Part shown: positions 9,067 through 17,407 of the stretch, piece after piece | Position numbering within the stretch: position 1 is the first letter of the stretch | Layout: each line of letters starts with the position of its first letter | Assembly (NCBI GenBank): GCA_963743035.1 | Contig: CAVUOB010000018.1 | Span: 248,001-312,000, forward strand | DNA: 64,000 nucleotides | Direction: 5' to 3' | From: PALSA-911 sp963743035 | Lineage (GTDB): Bacteria; Pseudomonadota; Alphaproteobacteria; Acetobacterales; Acetobacteraceae | Made by a program: the position numbers and the translations under genes | The notes under the pieces: generated by a model | What the model was told of the DNA's origin: nothing | Database searches by the model: none | Seen by the model: only the letters and a program-made list of their open reading frames with translations

Positions 9067-9140
9067 TGGTTTGGGAGGATAAGGGGGGCCTACTCGGACG
9101 TTGCTACGTCTCGGCTGGCCCCCCTTATCCTCCCAAACCA
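9067..9140. repeat. Perfect 24-bp inverted repeat with nested stem in the loop
   Basis: The left arm 9067-9090 and right arm 9117-9140 are exact reverse complements over 24 bases (arm begins TGGTTTGGGAGG, ends GGGGGGCC). The 26-nt spacer holds a second 5-bp stem, GACGT/ACGTC (9097-9101, 9106-9110), around a TGCT loop. The structure could be a strong terminator, a cruciform or the end product of a mobile palindrome. No transposase or reverse transcriptase is nearby. Confidence 0.9.
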
Positions 9141-9151
9141 CGTCTAGGGTT

Positions 9152-9197
9152 CTAAGGGGTTAGCCCTTAGCGGGGGTCGAGGGGGCGGAGCCCCTCG
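9152..9197. repeat. Two hairpins of the dispersed palindrome family
   Basis: CTAAGGG/CCCTTAG (9152-9170) and CGAGGGG/CCCCTCG (9178-9197) lie directly before the end of the carboxyltransferase gene. The linking GGGGTCGAGGGGGCGGAG resembles the flanks of the palindromes near 23405 and 23493. Confidence 0.7.
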
Positions 9198-9213
9198 GCT
9201 TGCTTGCTTTGCT

Positions 9214-10776
9214 TCAGGGCCTGATCCCGAAGCCGGTGGGCCCGGGGTGGCGCAGGGGTTCGGCGAGGCGGGCGAAGTCTACCAGCAGCTTGCGGGTGTC
9301 TCGGGGGTCGATCAGTTCTTCCACCCAGAAGGCTTCCGCGGTGCGGTGGGGGGAGCGGAGCTTGTTCAGGCGGTCCTCGATCTCGCGCAGTTTCGCCTTC
9401 GGGTCCGGGCTGTCGGCGATGTCCTGGCGGTAGGCGGCTTCGATGCCGCCTTCGAGCGGCAGGGAGCCCCAGCGGGCGGAGATCCAGGCGTAGCGCACGG
9501 CGAAGCGGCCGGCGGGGGCGTGGACGGCGCCGGCGACGCCGAAGGAGTTGCGCACGATCATCGTGCACCAGGGCACGGTGGTCTGGTTCACCGCGGCCAT
9601 GGCGCGGGTGCCGAGGCGGATGACGGCGGATTTCTCCGCCTCCAGGCCGATCAGGAAGCCCGGGCAGTCGAGGAAATAGACCACGGGCATGTGGAAGGTT
9701 TCCGCCATGTCGATGAAGCGGATGACCTTGCTGCAGGCGTCCGCGGTCCAGGCGCCGCCGTAGAAATACGGGTCCGAGGCCATCACCGCGACCGGCAGGC
9801 CGTCGATGCGGGCGAGGCCGGTGATGATCGAGCGGCCGAAATTGCGGCCCATTTCGAAGAACGAGCCCTTGTCCAGCACCGCGTCCAGGATCGGGCGCAT
9901 GCGGTAGACCTTGCGCACGTCGCGCGGGATGGCGCTGAACAGCATTTCCTCCCGCCGCTCCGGGTCGTCGGTGCGCGGGCCGCGCGGGGCGACGTCGTAG
10001 ACGCTGGAGGGGAGGTAGGAGAGGAACCGGCGCGCGGCGGCGAAGGCTTCCTCCTCGGTGTCCACCGCGTGGTCCACGGCGCCGGCGCGGGTCTGGATTT
10101 CCCAGCCGCCCAATTCGGTTTTCGACAGATCCTGGCCGGTGCGCGCGACCACGGGCGGGCCGGCGACGAACATGGCGGAGGTGGCTTTGGTCATCACCGA
10201 ATAATGGCTGGCGACCAGGCGCGCCGAGCCGAGGCCGGCGACGGAGCCGAGGCCGAGGCCGACGACCGGGACCACCGACATGTTGTTGGTGGTGTAATGA
10301 AATGCCTGGGTGCCGCTGGAGACGCCGCCGGGCAGGTTGGCGCGGCCGGTGGTTTCGATGGTCTTGACCGAGCCGCCGCCGCCGGAGCCCTCGATGATGC
10401 GGATGATCGGCAGGCGCAGCGCCTCTGCCATCTGTTCCGCCATCAGCGGCTTTTCCTTGATCGTGGCGTCCGCCGAGCCGCCGCGCACGGTGAAGTCGTC
10501 GCCGACGATGACCACGGGGCGGCCGTCGATATCGGCCCGGCCCATGACGCAGTTGGAGGGGGTGAGCTCGATCAGCCGGTTGTCGCCGTCATAGCTGGCC
10601 TTGCCGGCGATGGTGCCGACCTCGTGAAAGCTGCCGGGGTCGGCCAGGGCGTCGATCCGCTCGCGGATCGTCAGCCGGCCGCCGTCGTGCTGGCGCTTGA
10701 CCTTGTCGGCCCCGCCCATCTGCCGCGCCATGCCTTCGCGGGTGCGAAGCTCGTCAAGCTCGGGTTGCCAGTTCAT
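9214..10776 (-). CDS. Acyl-CoA carboxylase carboxyltransferase subunit
   Basis: 520 residues, the usual length of the beta subunit of propionyl-, methylcrotonyl- or geranyl-CoA carboxylases. It transfers a carboxyl group from carboxybiotin to an acyl-CoA. Both crotonase-like halves are present. The N half has GGGSVKTIETTGR and GLGLGSVAGLGSAR, and the C half has GRNFGRSIITGLARIDG and YFLDCPGF. The N-terminus MNWQPELDELRTREG is typical for this group. The acyl specificity cannot be told. A small biotin carrier gene starts 144 bp away on the other strand, and the two probably work together. No biotin carboxylase subunit is encoded nearby, so it must be supplied from elsewhere. Confidence 0.9.
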   Translation of the reverse strand: MNWQPELDELRTREGMARQMGGADKVKRQHDGGRLTIRERIDALADPGSFHEVGTIAGKASYDGDNRLIELTPSNCVMGRADIDGRPVVIVGDDFTVRGGSADATIKEKPLMAEQMAEALRLPIIRIIEGSGGGGSVKTIETTGRANLPGGVSSGTQAFHYTTNNMSVVPVVGLGLGSVAGLGSARLVASHYSVMTKATSAMFVAGPPVVARTGQDLSKTELGGWEIQTRAGAVDHAVDTEEEAFAAARRFLSYLPSSVYDVAPRGPRTDDPERREEMLFSAIPRDVRKVYRMRPILDAVLDKGSFFEMGRNFGRSIITGLARIDGLPVAVMASDPYFYGGAWTADACSKVIRFIDMAETFHMPVVYFLDCPGFLIGLEAEKSAVIRLGTRAMAAVNQTTVPWCTMIVRNSFGVAGAVHAPAGRFAVRYAWISARWGSLPLEGGIEAAYRQDIADSPDPKAKLREIEDRLNKLRSPHRTAEAFWVEELIDPRDTRKLLVDFARLAEPLRHPGPTGFGIRP

Positions 10777-10920
10777 TCTCGTTCCCTTCCAGGCTGCGCG
10801 GATGTTCGGATTTGCGCTTGTCGGCCAGCTGGCCCTTGTGGGTTACCGTAACTCTGGCCATCGTGGGGTCAATACGCGTGGGTAGATGACGCGTGGGTGG
10901 AATTCGGGAGATGTCTGAAA

Positions 10921-11142
10921 ATGGCTCGTGTGGTCGTGAAGTCCGAGGTTGCCGGCAACATGTGGAAGATCGAGACCGCTATTGGCGCGGCGGTGGAGGA
11001 GGAGGAGCAGGTGATGATCCTCGAATCTATGAAGATGGAAATTCCGATCGTCGCCACGGCCGCCGGCAAGGTGACGGAGATCCTGGTGGCCGAGGGCGAT
11101 CCGGTGGCTGAGGAACAGGCGGTGCTGGTCATCGAGACCTGA
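10921..11142 (+). CDS. Small biotin carrier protein of acyl-CoA carboxylase
   Basis: 73 residues forming a single biotinyl/lipoyl domain. The biotinylated lysine lies in the canonical ESMKM motif, with glycines and valines of the beta-hammerhead on both sides (AAGKVTEILVAEGDPV). The ATG at the start of MARVVVKSEVAG fits the domain boundary and follows GGGAG. It would carry carboxybiotin between a biotin carboxylase and the carboxyltransferase encoded divergently upstream. Stand-alone carriers of this size occur in decarboxylase pumps and some acyl-CoA carboxylases. The FadB-type gene follows 102 bp downstream on the same strand. Confidence 0.9.
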   Translation: MARVVVKSEVAGNMWKIETAIGAAVEEEEQVMILESMKMEIPIVATAAGKVTEILVAEGDPVAEEQAVLVIET

Positions 11143-11244
11143 ATTCGGGTCCTGTTCCCCCTGCATGGACGGGGCGGGCGGGGTTTTCTACAGTCGCGGG
11201 ATGGTTGGCGCACACGGCCGCTGCAGGCGGCCGGGGCGGATATT

Positions 11245-13381
11245 TTGGGGAACGTCATGAGCGAAGCAGCAGTGGTCCGCCTGGAAAAGCGCGGGGATAT
11301 CGGCGTCATCATCGTGAACTATCCGCCGGTCAATGCGCTCGGCCCGGGCGTGGCCGAGGGGCTGATCGCGGCCATCGCCGAGGGCAACGCGGATCCCGCG
11401 ATCCGGGCGATGGTGATGGTGGGCGCCGGGCGCAGCTTCATCGCCGGGGCGGATATTCGCGGCTTCAGCGCCGGGCGCAAGCGGCTGCCGCTGGGCGAGC
11501 GGGTGTATGACAAGCTGGATGCCAGCGCCAAGCCGGTGGTGGCCGCCATTCATGGCTTCGCATTGGGCGGCGGGCTGGAGATCGCGCTCGGCTGCCATTA
11601 CCGCGTCGCCAAGAAGTCGGCAAAAGTCGGGCTGCCGGAGGTGCTGATCGGCATCCTGCCGGGCGGCGGCGGCACGCAGCGGCTGCCGCGCGCGGCGGGG
11701 CCGAAGCGGGCGCTGGAGATGATCACCTCCGGGCGGCACGTGCCGGCGTCGGAGGCGGTGGGCTACGGCATCCTGGACCGGGTGGTGGAGGACAGCGCCG
11801 ATATCGAGGCGGCCGGGATCGCGTTCGCGCGCGAGATCGCCGATGTGCGGCCGATCCCGCGCGTGCGCGACAACGAGGCGAAGCTGCAGGAAGCCAAGGA
11901 CGATCCGGGCATCTTCGAGGCGATGCGCAAGAGCATCGCGCGGCGGGCGCGCAACCAGAAGGCGCCGTACAACTGCATCGCCGCGGTGGAGGCGGCGTGC
12001 ACGCTGCCGTTCGACCAGGGCATGCGGCGCGAGCAGGAGCTGTTCGAGGAACTGGTGAACGCCGACGAGGCGAAGGCGCTGCGCTATGCCTTCTTCGCCG
12101 AGCGGGAAGTGGCAAAGATCCCCGGCCTGTCGCCGGATGTTCCCGTGCGGGGCTTCAAGGATGCCGCCGTGGTGGGCGCGGGAACGATGGGCGGCGGCAT
12201 CGCGATGTCGTTCGCCGATTTCGGCTTTCCCGTGAAGATCATGGACGCGACGCCGGAAGGCCTGGCCAAGGGCATGGAGCGGATCCGCAACAACTACGCG
12301 ACATCGGTGAAGCGCGGCAGCCTGGCGCAGGACGAGATGGAGCGCCGGCTGGCGCGGATCGAGCCGGTGGCCGGCTATGACGACATCGCCCAGGCAGACG
12401 TGGTGATCGAGGCCGTGTTCGAGCAGATGGACGTGAAGAAGCCGATTTTTGCCAAGCTGGACGAGGTGATGAAGCCCGGCGCGTTGATGCTTTCCAATAC
12501 GTCGGCGTTGGACATCGACGAGATTGCATCGGTAACGAAGCGGCCGCAGGACGTGGCGGGGGCGCATTTCTTCAGCCCGGCCAACGTGATGAAGCTGCTG
12601 GAAGTGGTGCGCGGATCGAAGACGGCGCCGGATACGCTGGCCTCGGTCATGCAGCTCGGCAAGAAGATCGGCAAGATTTCGGCGGTGGCCGGCAATTGCG
12701 ACGGGTTCCTGGCCAACCGTTCGCGCGCGCCGTTCAACTCCGAAATGGTCATTCTGCTCGAAGAAGGCTGCCTGCCGGCGCAGGTGGACAAGGTGATGGT
12801 CGATTTCGGCTATCCGATGGGACCCTTCGCGGTGGGCGACCTGGCGGGGCTGGATGTCGGCTATGCCGGGCGCAAGCGGCGCGCGGAGGCCAATCCGAAC
12901 TATCGCAAGCTGCCGATCGCCGACCGGCTGGTGGAGATGGGCCGCTACGGGCAGAAGACCGGCGCGGGCTGGTACAAATACGAAAAGGGCGACCGCACGC
13001 CGCATACCGACCCGGAAGTGACGTCGCTTGATCCGGCAGATCTCGGCCGAGATGGGCGTGGCACAGCGGGAGTTCACCGATGAGGAAATCCTGCGCCGGC
13101 TGCTGTTCTCCTCGGTCAACGAGGCGTGCAGGATCCTGGAGGAGGGCATCGCCTATCGCGGTTCGGATATCGACGTGATGTGGCTGCACGGCTTCGGCTT
13201 CCCGCGCTATCGCGGCGGGCTGATGTTCTGGGCCGACCAGATCGGCGTGCGCGACGTCTACAACCAGATCGCCGCCTGGCATCAGCAATATGGCGAGCGC
13301 TGGGCGCCGTCCGCGTTCCTGCGCAAACTGGCGGAAAGCGGAACGAAGCTGAGCGAGGCGAAGGCGCCCGGGGTCGGATAG
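11245..13381 (+). CDS. 3-hydroxyacyl-CoA dehydrogenase/enoyl-CoA hydratase, FadB/FadJ type (one frameshift)
   Basis: Multifunctional beta-oxidation protein. The N-terminal crotonase domain (about 1-190) has the oxyanion-hole segments GRSFIAGADI and LGGGLEIALGC and the glutamate-containing LPEVLIGILPGGGGTQ. The NAD-binding 3-hydroxyacyl-CoA dehydrogenase domain starts near residue 306 (VVGAGTMGGGIA), with AHFFSPANVMKLLEVV and a C-terminal domain ending HGFGFPRYRGGLMFW. An extra base near 13027 shifts the frame between DPEVTS and LIRQISAEMG. Removing it gives one 711-residue protein, normal for the family, so this is probably a sequence error. It is followed closely by CoA-transferase, acyl-CoA dehydrogenase and SDR genes, suggesting a fatty or branched acid catabolic operon. 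Confidence 0.88.
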
Positions 13382-13407
13382 GGCATCGCGTAGGGGGGCC
13401 TGGCGGG

Positions 13408-14127
13408 ATGATCGACAAGCGGGTCCGCAGCGTCGCCGAGGCGCTGGAGGGTATCCGGGACGGGGCGACCGTGCTGTGCGCGGGCTTCGCGATGATCGGC
13501 GAGCCGCATATCCTGCTGGACGGGCTGGTGGAGCAGGGCGCGCGGGAGCTGACCATCGTCGCCAACACGATCGGGCGGGGCCGCGAGGGTATCGCCCGGC
13601 TGATCGAGCTTGGCCGGGTGCGCAAGCTGATCGTCTCCTGGGCGCGCAGTGCCACCAGCGTCGGGTTCGAGCCGCTATACGCGGCGGGGAAGATCGAGCT
13701 GGAGCTGGTGCCGCAGGGCACGCTGGCCGAGCGGATCCGCTCCGCCGGGGCCGGCGTGCCGGCGTTCTACACCCCGACCGCCGTCGGCACGGTGCTGGCG
13801 GCGGGCAAGGAGGTGCGGAACTTCGATGGCCGGGACCATGTGCTGGAGCGCGCGATCTTCGGCGATGTCGGGCTGATCGAGGCCTGGCGGGCGGATCGCT
13901 GGGGCAACCTGACCTTCCGGCAGGCCGGGCGCAGCTTCAACCCGATCGTGGCGATGGCATCGAAGCTGTCCATCGCCCAGGCCGAGCATATCGTGGAACT
14001 CGGCGATATCGAGCCGGATCAGGTTCACACCCCCGGCATCTTCGTGAACCGCGTGCTGCACGCCCCCTATGGCGGCGACCCGCGGAGCGAGGAGGCGCGG
14101 GTCTTGGAAAGGAGTGCGACGAGATGA
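13408..14127 (+). CDS. 3-oxoacid CoA-transferase subunit A-like protein
   Basis: 239 residues with the fold signature of the A subunit of succinyl-CoA:3-oxoacid or acetate CoA-transferases. It has the glycine-rich GATVLCAGFAMIGEP near the N-terminus, LTIVANTIGRG, and AFYTPTAVGTVL, close to the usual FYTP.G.GT motif. The catalytic glutamate resides in the B subunit, and no B-subunit gene is found beside it. The next gene overlaps it by 4 bases and is an acyl-CoA dehydrogenase. The protein must pair with a distant B subunit or act differently. It probably activates a carboxylic acid by CoA exchange within this catabolic operon. Confidence 0.82.
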   Translation: MIDKRVRSVAEALEGIRDGATVLCAGFAMIGEPHILLDGLVEQGARELTIVANTIGRGREGIARLIELGRVRKLIVSWARSATSVGFEPLYAAGKIELELVPQGTLAERIRSAGAGVPAFYTPTAVGTVLAAGKEVRNFDGRDHVLERAIFGDVGLIEAWRADRWGNLTFRQAGRSFNPIVAMASKLSIAQAEHIVELGDIEPDQVHTPGIFVNRVLHAPYGGDPRSEEARVLERSATR

Positions 14128-15293
14128 CGATCACGGTTGGCAAGCCGGACGACTATAGCGGCATGGACGACGATGCCTTCCGCGCCGAGGTGCGCGGGTG
14201 GATCGAGGCGAACTACCCGCCGGAGATCCGCAATCCGCCGTCGCGGCTGCATTTTTCGGAAAACAAGATCTGGTACTACAAGCTGGCGGAGAAGGGCTGG
14301 CTCTGCCCGGCCTGGCCGCGGGAATATGGCGGCATGGGGCTGTCGGCGTCCCAGCAGCTGATCATGATCGAGGAGCGGGAGCGCCATGGCTGCGCCCGGT
14401 TCAACGACATGGGCGTCAACATGATCGGGCCGCTGCTGACGCGCTACGGCACCGACGAGCAGAAGGCATTCTTCCTGCCGAAGATCCTGTCGGGCGAGCA
14501 TATCTGGTGCCAGGGCTATTCCGAGCCGAATGCCGGATCGGATCTGGCGTCGCTGCGCACCGAGGCGGTGCTGGACGGTGACGAGTATGTGGTGAACGGC
14601 CAGAAGATCTGGACCTCGCTGGCGATGGACGCGAACTGGATCTTCTGCCTGGTGCGCACCGACAAGCAGGCGAAGAAGCAGGAGGGCATATCGTTCCTGC
14701 TGATACCGATGGACACGCCCGGCATCACCATCCGGCCGATCAAGAACCTGGATATGCACGACGAGTTCTGCGAGACGTTCTTCGATGACGTGCGCGTGCC
14801 CGCGGCCAATCTGGTCGGGCAGGTGAACAAGGGCTGGACGATGGCGAAGAACCTGCTGGGGTTCGAGCGCATCTCCATCGGCTCCCCGCGGCAGTCCTCC
14901 AATGCGCTGACGCGGCTGAAGCTGCTGGCGGAGAGACTGGGCGTGATGGACGAGCCGGAGTTCCGCGAGCGCTACAACAGGCTGAGGCTGGAGCTGGCGG
15001 ACCACAAGGCGCTGTATGAAACCTTTGCCGACAAGGTGCGCCGGGGCGAGAATCCGGGGCCGGACATCTCCATGCTGAAGCTGAACCAGACCGAGCTGTT
15101 CCAGCGCATCACCGAGACGATGCTGGAAATCTCCGGCGAGCATGGCGGCAATTTCGGGCCGCTGGAAGGCAACCGGGAGCTGAACCCGACCGGGCTGTTC
15201 ATCCAGTCCCGGCCGGCGACGATCTATGGCGGGTCGAACGAGATCCAGCGCAATGTGCTGGCGAAGAACGTATTGGAGATGCCGAGCACATGA
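14124..15293 (+). CDS. Acyl-CoA dehydrogenase family protein
   Basis: 389 residues, standard for FAD-dependent acyl-CoA dehydrogenases that introduce the alpha,beta double bond. The substrate-binding segment YSEPNAGSDLASL, the FAD segment NGQKIWTSLA and the C-terminal YGGSNEIQRN are clear. The pattern LCPAWPREYGGMG is common in the branch acting on bulky or unusual acyl chains. The start ATG overlaps the previous stop (ATGA) and has AAAGGAG upstream. Translation is therefore probably coupled to the CoA-transferase subunit gene. Electrons would go to ETF. Substrate unknown. Confidence 0.9.
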   Translation: MTITVGKPDDYSGMDDDAFRAEVRGWIEANYPPEIRNPPSRLHFSENKIWYYKLAEKGWLCPAWPREYGGMGLSASQQLIMIEERERHGCARFNDMGVNMIGPLLTRYGTDEQKAFFLPKILSGEHIWCQGYSEPNAGSDLASLRTEAVLDGDEYVVNGQKIWTSLAMDANWIFCLVRTDKQAKKQEGISFLLIPMDTPGITIRPIKNLDMHDEFCETFFDDVRVPAANLVGQVNKGWTMAKNLLGFERISIGSPRQSSNALTRLKLLAERLGVMDEPEFRERYNRLRLELADHKALYETFADKVRRGENPGPDISMLKLNQTELFQRITETMLEISGEHGGNFGPLEGNRELNPTGLFIQSRPATIYGGSNEIQRNVLAKNVLEMPST

Positions 15294-16072
15294 GCGGAGA
15301 TATTGGCTGGATGCCGCCGAACCCGCCGCCTGCGCCGGCGGGGCGGCTGGCGGGACGGCGCGTGCTGATCACCGGCGGCGCGTCCGGCATCGGCGCGGCG
15401 ACGGCGCGGCTGTTCGCCGCCGAGGGGGCGAAGGTGGCCGTGCTGGACCGCCAGCAGGAGGCGGCGCAGGAGGTTGCGGATGAAATCGGCGGCCTGGCGC
15501 TGGCGGTGGATATCACCGACTGGGACCAGGTGCAGGCGGCGCTGGCGAAGGCGGCGGGGGCGTTCGGCGGGCTGGACGGGCTGGTGAACGCCGCCGGGAT
15601 CCTGGACGGCGGCACGCTGCTGGATACCGACATCGCCACCTTCCGCAAGGTGGTGGACGTGAACCTGACCGGGCTGTTCGCGGTCTGCAAGGCGGCCGCG
15701 CCCTATCTGCTGGCCGCAGCACAGGCGAGCATCGTGAACATCGCCTCGGGCGTGGCGATCCGACCGTTCGCCGGACAGGCCGCCTATGCCGCGTCCAAGG
15801 GCGGGGTGCTGACCCTGACGCGGGTGCTGGCGCAGGAACTGGCGCCGAAGGTGCGGGTGAACTCGGTCTGTCCGGGCGCGGTGGATACGCCGATGACGGA
15901 GCCGATGTACACCAGCAACTTCTTGAAGGAGGAGGTCGCCGGGCGCTATGCGCTGCGGCGGACCGGGCAGCCGGCGGAACTGGCCCAGGCGATTTTGTTT
16001 CTGACCGCGGCGAGTTCGTCTTTTGTGACAGGGATCGCCCTGCCGGTGGATGGAGGGCGGACGTTTCATTGA
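15290..16072 (+). CDS. SDR family oxidoreductase
   Basis: 260 residues. It has a proline-rich N-terminal extension of about 20 residues before the Rossmann motif TGGASGIG. The NAAG motif and catalytic YAASKGG are present, and the C-terminal DGGRTFH is typical. It overlaps the acyl-CoA dehydrogenase stop by 4 bases, so it is the last gene of the FadB-type catabolic operon. A 3-hydroxyacyl or alcohol oxidation step is plausible. A 10-bp-arm hairpin directly after it should end the transcript. Confidence 0.9.
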   Translation: MSGDIGWMPPNPPPAPAGRLAGRRVLITGGASGIGAATARLFAAEGAKVAVLDRQQEAAQEVADEIGGLALAVDITDWDQVQAALAKAAGAFGGLDGLVNAAGILDGGTLLDTDIATFRKVVDVNLTGLFAVCKAAAPYLLAAAQASIVNIASGVAIRPFAGQAAYAASKGGVLTLTRVLAQELAPKVRVNSVCPGAVDTPMTEPMYTSNFLKEEVAGRYALRRTGQPAELAQAILFLTAASSSFVTGIALPVDGGRTFH

Positions 16073-16090
16073 GGATGAGGCGGCGCATAG

Positions 16091-16120
16091 GCGGCGGCAA
16101 TTCCAGATCGTTGCCGCCGC
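16091..16120. terminator. Probable bidirectional terminator hairpin
   Basis: Perfect 10-bp inverted repeat GCGGCGGCAA / TTGCCGCCGC with a 10-nt loop, placed between the convergent SDR and PEP-CTERM genes. No clear T-run follows. Confidence 0.6.
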
Positions 16121-16136
16121 CCGGGCGCGTCAGCCG

Positions 16137-17078
16137 TCAGGCAAGGCGACGCCGCGCCGCTGCCGCGCCGATCGCGCCGAGTGCCAGCAGCAACACCGAA
16201 GCCGGTTCCGGCACGCTCGTATCCGAGGTGAGCGTGTAATGGTACATGGCAACGTTTTTGGTGCTATTGTCGTTGGGGTCGTACTGCTCGCGGTTCAGCA
16301 CGTTGAGCGTCAGCCCATTCGCCGTCTGCAGGAGTGACAGGCCCTCGGTCTCCTGATCGAAGGGGTTCAGAAACGAGAACAGGTCTTCCACCGTGCCGTC
16401 GGTCAGGTTGATGCGGCGGGTCGTATTGAACTCGTCGTTGGAGGAGCAATAGGCCCAGCCGTCATAGATCTTGCAGCCTTGCGCCGCGTCAACGGCACGT
16501 TGCAATTGGATGTAGTATTTGAAGGTGAAGGTATCCAGGTCATACACGGCCATTTCGGTGGCCCAGTTGTAGGCCATGCCGTAAGCCAGCCCTGCGGCCG
16601 CATCGACCGCCACCCAGCTTGCGATGTCCTCCGTGCCATGGGGCGGGGAGAGGGTGTAGGCCTTGCCGGTCCAGGCCAGCGTGGCAGCGTCGTAGACAGC
16701 GAAGACCGGCGTGTTATAGCGCCCGCCCGTCACCGGGTCGCGATCGGAACTGTCGAGCGAGATGTAGAGCTTGCCGTTGGCGTAGTCGATGTCGCCGATA
16801 TGGTTGAGGCCTTTATAGGCGAGCGCGCTGGGATTGGCGAGATCGCTCGCGATGGCGGGCCTCGCGATTTTTACCGATGTGCCGTCGAGCCGGGCGATCT
16901 CCAGCCCGTTCGTGCCGGAGAAATACCAGTAGGTGCCGTCGGTGGTGACACCTTGCGCGCGTGTCGGGTCGGCGCCGTAGAAATGGTCGACGCTGCTGAG
17001 CGTCCAGACCTGGGTGGCTTGTGCGGCTGAAGTGGAAAGCACCGCGGCGGCGGTGGCCGCCAGGATATTCAATTTCAT
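16137..17078 (-). CDS. PEP-CTERM sorting-domain protein, secreted, unknown function
   Basis: 313 residues from the ATG of MKLNILAA. An in-frame TTG 15 bases upstream is less likely. It has an N-terminal signal peptide ending near AQA. The body is rich in beta-strand segments with aromatic and Asp/Gly turns (GTYWYFSGTNG, YDAATLAWTGK), consistent with a propeller-like fold; it has no catalytic motif I know. The C-terminus is a textbook PEP-CTERM: VPEPAS, a hydrophobic stretch, then a basic AARRRLA tail, which exosortase would cleave on export to the envelope. No exosortase gene is in the window. Base composition is slightly lower in GC than the flanking operons. Confidence 0.85.
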   Translation of the reverse strand: MKLNILAATAAAVLSTSAAQATQVWTLSSVDHFYGADPTRAQGVTTDGTYWYFSGTNGLEIARLDGTSVKIARPAIASDLANPSALAYKGLNHIGDIDYANGKLYISLDSSDRDPVTGGRYNTPVFAVYDAATLAWTGKAYTLSPPHGTEDIASWVAVDAAAGLAYGMAYNWATEMAVYDLDTFTFKYYIQLQRAVDAAQGCKIYDGWAYCSSNDEFNTTRRINLTDGTVEDLFSFLNPFDQETEGLSLLQTANGLTLNVLNREQYDPNDNSTKNVAMYHYTLTSDTSVPEPASVLLLALGAIGAAAARRRLA

Positions 17079-17407
17079 TAGACTTGGAACCAATCCAGTT
17101 GTGAAGCGGCCGCTTGTAGCGGGAACCCCATGTCAGCCCGATGACAGCGCGATCACTGTTTCTTTACGTCACGTTCGCACGAAGAAATGAAAGATAGAAA
17201 CATTAACGTTTCTTTATGTCACGCGTTTATCGCGGAGGGAAAGAGAGCTGGTTCGGGAAATCTGCGGACGCCGGCAGCTTCAGGCTGCTTCAATCGGGGT
17301 GTCCCCGTCCGCCTCGCTGTCCGTCGCGCCGTTTGGCCCTTTCCTGTAGGCTGGAGCGATCGCGCGGTATGTTCGCGCGCGCCTGAAGATCACCTGGAGC
17401 TTTTCAC
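17079..17407. promoter_or_regulatory. Divergent intergenic region with a spaced direct repeat and a small palindrome
   Basis: This 329-bp gap serves the PEP-CTERM gene (leftward) and the yghU-like gene (rightward). A 16-bp word, GTTTCTTTA(C/T)GTCACG, occurs at 17158-17173 and again at 17208-17223, exactly 50 bp apart with one mismatch. The second copy is preceded by its partial inverse: AGAAAC (17196-17201) faces GTTTCT (17208-17213). The AT-rich core and about five helical turns of spacing fit a regulator bound at two sites. No regulator gene is adjacent. Confidence 0.5.

Larger units (their letters stand above)
8767..9213. other. Intergenic region with stacked hairpins at the end of the atypical segment
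   Basis: The first ~260 bp after the nuclease-STAND gene continue its lower-GC character and hold no supported gene. From about 9022 the sequence is packed with palindromes: CCAAAGGT/ACCTTTGG (9038-9055), a perfect 24-bp inverted repeat (9067-9140), and two further hairpins (9152-9197). The stretch lies between convergent genes, so the hairpins may stop transcription from both sides. Confidence 0.7.

Noticed and set aside
9067..9140. Retron-like or ncRNA origin of the 24-bp hairpin
   Set aside because: No reverse transcriptase nearby and no msr/msd-like layout; kept only as an inverted repeat.
9247..10851. Long sense frame over the carboxyltransferase gene
   Set aside because: Gly/Ala/Asp-rich shadow of the real gene on the other strand.
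11188..13149. Long antisense frame over the FadB-type gene
   Set aside because: No recognisable motif, and the sense strand encodes a complete family member.
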